NCBI GenBank assembly: GCA_024277285.1
Contig: JAJRVM010000322.1
Span: 1 to 28,935 of the forward strand
Direction of reading: 5' to 3'
DNA from: Planctomycetota bacterium
GTDB taxonomy: Bacteria; Planctomycetota; Planctomycetia; Pirellulales; Pirellulaceae
Length of the DNA stretch: 28,935 nucleotides
Shown: one piece after another, positions 26,103 through 28,935 of the stretch
Numbering within the stretch: the first letter of the stretch is position 1
Layout: each line of letters starts with the position of its first letter
Translations under genes and position numbers: made by a program
Notes under the pieces: generated by a model
What the model saw: the letters and a program-made list of their open reading frames with translations, nothing else
What the model was told of the DNA's origin: nothing
The model's database searches: none

Positions 26103-27389
26103 ATGTGGAGATATTGTGCTGGGGCCCTTGCGGTGCTGGTACTGCTGTTGCCAACGCTGCAGGCCCAGGACCAGGAACAGGGGGAAAAGAAAACCGATGC
26201 CACGCCGGCTCAGCAGGTCAAAGAGCTGATTGCCGAACATCGTGCGGCGATGACTAAGTTCATGGCCGATTATCGCCAAGCCAAGACGAACGAGGAGCGG
26301 CAAGAGCTGCTCAAGGGATCGTATCCGAAGCCGAATGAATATGCGGCGAAGTTCATGGCCTTGGCCGAAGTGGCACCGGATGATCCGGCTGCGAACCAGG
26401 CTGTGGCGTGGATTCTTCAAAATGCTTCCAGGTCGCCCGAAGCTGCCAAGGCGGCAACACGTCTGATGGAAAGAGCGGAAAAAGATCCGAAGAGTCCGCA
26501 GTCTTTCAAGGACCTGAATTTGATCGCCACGCGTGTCAGTGGGGCAATCGCTAAGACGGCAGCACAGTTGTTGGTCGACAACTTTGTCGACGATGACAAA
26601 CTGAAGATGGTCTGTATGGTCTTGTCGCGTGACGAATCGAATCAATCGCTGCTACGCCAAGTGATCGAAAAGACTTCGAGTGACTCGGTTAAAGGGCATG
26701 CCCTGTTTGCCCTGGCGAATTCGATTCTCGGTCGAGACGTCCGTCCGAACGAGGAAGCCGAGGAACTGCTCACCAAAGTGATTAGCGACTTCGGGGACGT
26801 CGAGTCGTTCCGGGGCAAGAAGCTGGGCGAACTTGCCGTCGGCCCGCTGTTTGAAATGCAGCACTTGCAGATCGGCATGGCCGCTCCGAACATTGAGGGC
26901 GAGGATGTCGATGGCGAAGCGTTACAGTTGGCCGACTACAAGGGAAAGGTTGTGCTCCTTGATTTCTGGGGCGATTGGTGAGGCCCCTGCCGTGCTATGT
27001 ATGAACACGAGCGGTCGCTCGTGAAGCGTTTGGCAGGGAAACCTTTTGCAATTCTGGGAATCAACAGCGATCCGAAGGAGCGGCTTCGAAAGGCGATGGA
27101 AGACAACGAGCTGACTTGGCGTAGTTTCTGGGACGGCGGTAGTACCGGTGGTCCCATCGCTAGTAAATGGAACGTGCACGGTTGGCCTACTCTCTATATC
27201 ATCGATGCCGACGGCGTGATTCGCCATAAGGGCGTTCGCGGCAACGCGATCGACGAAGCGGTCGATACGCTACTAGCGGAAATCGGCGCGGGCGACGATT
27301 CGTCTGACAACGATTCGTCTGACAACGATTCGTCTGACAACGGGGACGCCGGGACCAAAGAGGGTGATGCCAAGGATTCTGGCTTTTGA
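26103..27389 (+). CDS. TlpA/thioredoxin-like redoxin with in-frame UGA at the redox Cys (candidate selenoprotein)
   Basis: Reading through one UGA (26979-26981) gives 428 residues. Residues 1-22 are a signal peptide (WRYCAGALAVLVLLLPTLQA), so the protein is exported. About 23-255 is a helical N-terminal region. A thioredoxin/TlpA domain follows: APNIEGEDVDGEALQLADYKGKVVLLDFWGDW, then UGA at position 293, then GPCRAMYEHERSLVKRL, ILGINSD, and the cis-Pro loop VHGWPTLYIID. The motif is W-U-G-P-C, so the UGA replaces the first catalytic Cys and Cys296 remains. The tail is acidic, with three DSSDN repeats. The ATG at 26103 has AAGGGAG about 9 bases upstream. Selenocysteine is an inference; a Cys-codon-to-TGA mutation or base-call error would give 26103-26981 as a truncated product. 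Confidence 0.75.
26979..26981 (+). other. In-frame UGA, candidate selenocysteine codon
   Basis: TGA lies between the Trp and Gly-Pro-Cys codons of a thioredoxin active site. The frame stays open for another 135 codons that encode the rest of the fold, with no frameshift. A short GGGGC/GCCCC stem (26968-26972 with 26983-26987) would place the UGA in its loop. Confidence 0.65.
27006..27023 (+). promoter_or_regulatory. SECIS-like stem-loop downstream of the UGA
   Basis: CACGAGC and GCTCGTG form a perfect 7-bp stem closing a GGUC tetraloop. The stem begins 24 nt after the UGA, and 31 nt separate the UGA from the loop. As I recall the general bacterial SECIS model, it asks for a small apical loop with G in the first two positions and roughly 16-37 nt from the UGA; this hairpin fits. 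The loop shares GGUC with the E. coli fdhF element, but it lies about 13 nt further from the UGA and lacks a bulged U. It overlaps codons for HERSLV, so chance from coding constraint is possible. Confidence 0.5.
27296..27340 (+). repeat. Three perfect 15-bp units inside the redoxin gene
   Basis: CGATTCGTCTGACAA is repeated three times. The 15-base period keeps the frame and encodes DSSDN repeats in the C-terminal acidic tail after the thioredoxin fold. Copy-number change would alter tail length without a frameshift. Confidence 0.95.
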
Positions 27390-27470
27390 GCAAGACGGCG
27401 TTTCGTCGTTCGTGCGACGCGAACCGGACGCCACTCGATTGGTAGCTATTTGATGTGCGAGTGTACCACG

Positions 27471-27495
27471 ACGCGGCGACTTGTAGTCGCCGCGT
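27471..27495 (+). terminator. Strong intrinsic terminator between convergent genes
   Basis: ACGCGGCGACT (27471-27481) pairs with AGTCGCCGCGT (27485-27495) over 11 bp with a TGT loop and is followed by TTCTTATTTCTT. It terminates the redoxin transcript, 80 bases after its stop. The T tract overlaps the stop codon of the convergent peroxidase gene, and the stem could also stop that transcript. Confidence 0.85.
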
Positions 27496-27498
27496 TTC

Positions 27499-28548
27499 TT
27501 ATTTCTTGGTGTCGGTATCACCGAGTGCCGCTTGCTCGGCTCCCGTTAGTGCTTGTAGGAATGCGACTAGCGCTGCCTGTTCGTGCTCGTTCAGATTGAG
27601 CGGTTTGATAAGCGGGTCAAGATGCGCGTTCTTCGTTCCGCCGCGATTGTAGAAGGCAACCACTTCTGCCAAAGTGGCCATGCTGCCGTCGTGCATGTAC
27701 GGCGCGGTAATCGCCACATTACGCAATGTTGGCGTGTGAAAACGCCCGCGGTCACGCTCTGCATGAGTCACATCGAAGCGACCGAGGTCCAATGGTTGTC
27801 GGCCCCACGAGACGCCCGTGTTGTGGAAGCTCTCGTCGCTGAAGTTGCGACCGCTATGGCAACGCCAACATTGCCCTCGACTCTCGAAGATCCACAACCC
27901 CAACCGTTGTTGTTTTGTTAACGCCGCAAACTCACCACCATGGAACCGATCGACCGAGCTGTTGCCGCTCAGTAACACACGCTCGAAACTGGCTAGTGCT
28001 TTGGCAAGATTGGTGGCGGTAATACCGTCGTCGAATGCGTTGGCAAACTGCTGTCGGTACGGTGCATCGCTTCGCAGTCGCTCCAAGACCGTGGCAACCG
28101 TCGTGTTCATCTCGACCGGATTCTCGATCGGCTGCAACGCTTGTTCTTCAAGCGACGCTGCGCGACCGTCCCAGAACATCGCTTTCCCATAGACGCGATT
28201 CAGCACCGTCGGAGAATTGCGCGTGCCGAGTTTACCATCAACACCGGGCGCCACGACATCGGAACTGGCGAAGGCTTTTTCCGGTACATGACAGCTGGCG
28301 CATGAAATCGTCCCATCCTTCGACAGTCGGCCGTCAAAGAATAGCTGCCGCCCCAGTTTCACGCGCGCCAATGTGAGTGGGTTGTCGCTCGGGATCGTGC
28401 GATTCGTGTCGAGTCCCAACGGGATCGTCGTCAACGATAACTCGGCCGGAAGATTGTCCACCGGCAGAGGCTTGGTGGCCTCTTCGGCCGACGCGACGGG
28501 AGGGGCGATTGGCAATGATACGATGAGTACGCAGATCATGCGGCGCAT
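27499..28548 (-). CDS. Di-haem cytochrome c peroxidase / MauG family protein
   Basis: These periplasmic enzymes reduce hydrogen peroxide with electrons from small c-type cytochromes; some relatives perform other oxidations (MauG). The 349-residue precursor has a signal peptide (MRRMICVLIVSLPIAPPVASA) and two haem c sites, CASCH at 83-87 and CWRCH at 227-231. LGRQLFFDGRLS and NSPTVLNRVYGKAMFWDGR surround the high-potential/active-site region. TAPYMHDGSMATLAEVVAFYN is the conserved C-terminal motif. All cysteines and histidines of both haem sites are intact. The ATG at 28548 has only a weak AGGT upstream; a second ATG three codons on is possible. It converges on the redoxin gene, so the pairing may reflect shared oxidative-stress roles but not an operon. 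Confidence 0.92.
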   Translation of the reverse strand: MRRMICVLIVSLPIAPPVASAEEATKPLPVDNLPAELSLTTIPLGLDTNRTIPSDNPLTLARVKLGRQLFFDGRLSKDGTISCASCHVPEKAFASSDVVAPGVDGKLGTRNSPTVLNRVYGKAMFWDGRAASLEEQALQPIENPVEMNTTVATVLERLRSDAPYRQQFANAFDDGITATNLAKALASFERVLLSGNSSVDRFHGGEFAALTKQQRLGLWIFESRGQCWRCHSGRNFSDESFHNTGVSWGRQPLDLGRFDVTHAERDRGRFHTPTLRNVAITAPYMHDGSMATLAEVVAFYNRGGTKNAHLDPLIKPLNLNEHEQAALVAFLQALTGAEQAALGDTDTKK

Positions 28549-28771
28549 AATGGAACTACCTGTTGCTGGGTCGCTACCTTAGAAAAGGGCCTCTCGCAGT
28601 CGGTGTATTTTAGCAGAACCGCTGAGCACGGTTTCCAATGGTAGCTCGATCGCCGCTTCACACTGCTCAACTTGGCGGTTGCGTGTTCGCGTCGATGTGT
28701 GGCTTTGTTGGGGTGTCTGCCGTTGCTACGTCTTAGACTGGCTGACCCGAATAGGCGTCCAAAGTCTCAAG
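28549..28771. other. Upstream region of the peroxidase gene
   Basis: Contains the peroxidase leader on the minus strand; no gene is recognised and no clear promoter pair was found. Confidence 0.35.
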
Positions 28772-28915
28772 TTACTTGTCCAGCGTAACCCTGGCCCATT
28801 GCACTATCTCTTGAACCCCGCCCGGACTGCTAATAAGTCGGCCTTCGCTGGTGAAGTTGTTGATCCCGTCTTTGTTCTGCGCGTAGAGGGCCGCTGAGGT
28901 GCCGCGCGCAAGCAG
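28772..28915 (-). pseudogene. Possible 3' remnant of a minus-strand gene
   Basis: On the minus strand a 47-codon stretch ends at TAA (28774-28772) and encodes a protein-like segment (YAQNKDGINNFTSEGRLISS, then PGGVQEIVQWARVTLDK). It has no ATG and is preceded in frame by a TAG at 28918-28916, close to the window edge. It could be the tail of a frame-shifted or decayed gene that starts outside the window. The opposite strand has a 72-codon GTG-initiated frame over the same bases, so the strand assignment is not secure. I do not recognise a family. Confidence 0.2.
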
Positions 28916-28935
28916 CTAGCAGCCGAGGGCAGCAA

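Noticed and set aside
26997..27389. Separate gene starting at ATG 26997, downstream of the UGA
   Set aside because: It is in the same frame as the gene ending at 26981, begins in the middle of a thioredoxin active site, lacks a ribosome site and would have no complete fold. It is treated as the continuation of one gene.

Overview
The window looks like a piece of a planctomycete chromosome, most likely from the order Pirellulales. The support is a combination of traits: a fused membrane/spermidine-synthase protein, a PEP-CTERM surface protein with a lamin-tail-like domain, a FlgI-like lipoprotein carrying HEAT repeats, a TlpA-type redoxin of planctomycete architecture, GC-rich intergenic repeats built from CCCAGGGT boxes and small hairpins, and weak or absent Shine-Dalgarno sites at many genes. 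No rRNA, tRNA or CRISPR was seen.

Layout. From 79 to 2406 (+) there is a fused transporter-like/spermidine-synthase-like protein. A 378-base repeat element bounded by inverted repeats separates it from convergent mutS (2821-5433, -). A solitary fliG (5780-6775, -, TTG start) follows, then a planctomycete-type repeat array. A minus-strand block covers 7402-11619: a 6-pyruvoyl-tetrahydropterin-synthase/QueD-family enzyme, a CitG/MdcB-like protein, an OleB/haloalkane-dehalogenase-like hydrolase and a secreted CehA/McbA-type metallohydrolase. From a divergent promoter region the plus strand carries a class II DnaJ (11910), a small membrane protein, rnpA-yidD (overlapping by 4 bases), the FlgI-like/HEAT lipoprotein and smc (16745-20419). 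After about 700 non-coding bases comes an HTH plus receiver-like regulator (21123-21695) with its own terminator. A probable moaC - polyprenyl synthase - BadF/NAG-kinase operon (22233-24785) ends in a hairpin. A PEP-CTERM protein, a 103-base MITE-like element, a thioredoxin-family gene and a convergent di-haem peroxidase (27499-28548, -) close the window.

The strongest finding is the thioredoxin-family gene at 26103-27389. It is interrupted by one in-frame UGA exactly where the first cysteine of the WCGPC redox motif belongs (W-UGA-G-P-C), and the frame then continues to encode the rest of the thioredoxin fold. A 7-bp hairpin with a GGUC tetraloop begins 24 nt after the UGA, within the usual geometry of a bacterial SECIS. 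This makes it a candidate selenocysteine-containing TlpA-like redoxin; a Cys-to-stop mutation or a base-call error is the main alternative. A MITE-like element sits immediately upstream of its start.

A second theme is the density of short tandem duplications: at least eight tracts with units of 10-20 bp, mostly intergenic and one inside the redoxin gene. Starts were moved from the longest open frame where a Shine-Dalgarno, signal peptide or family alignment supported it. Function statements rest on motif recognition alone; no database search was possible.
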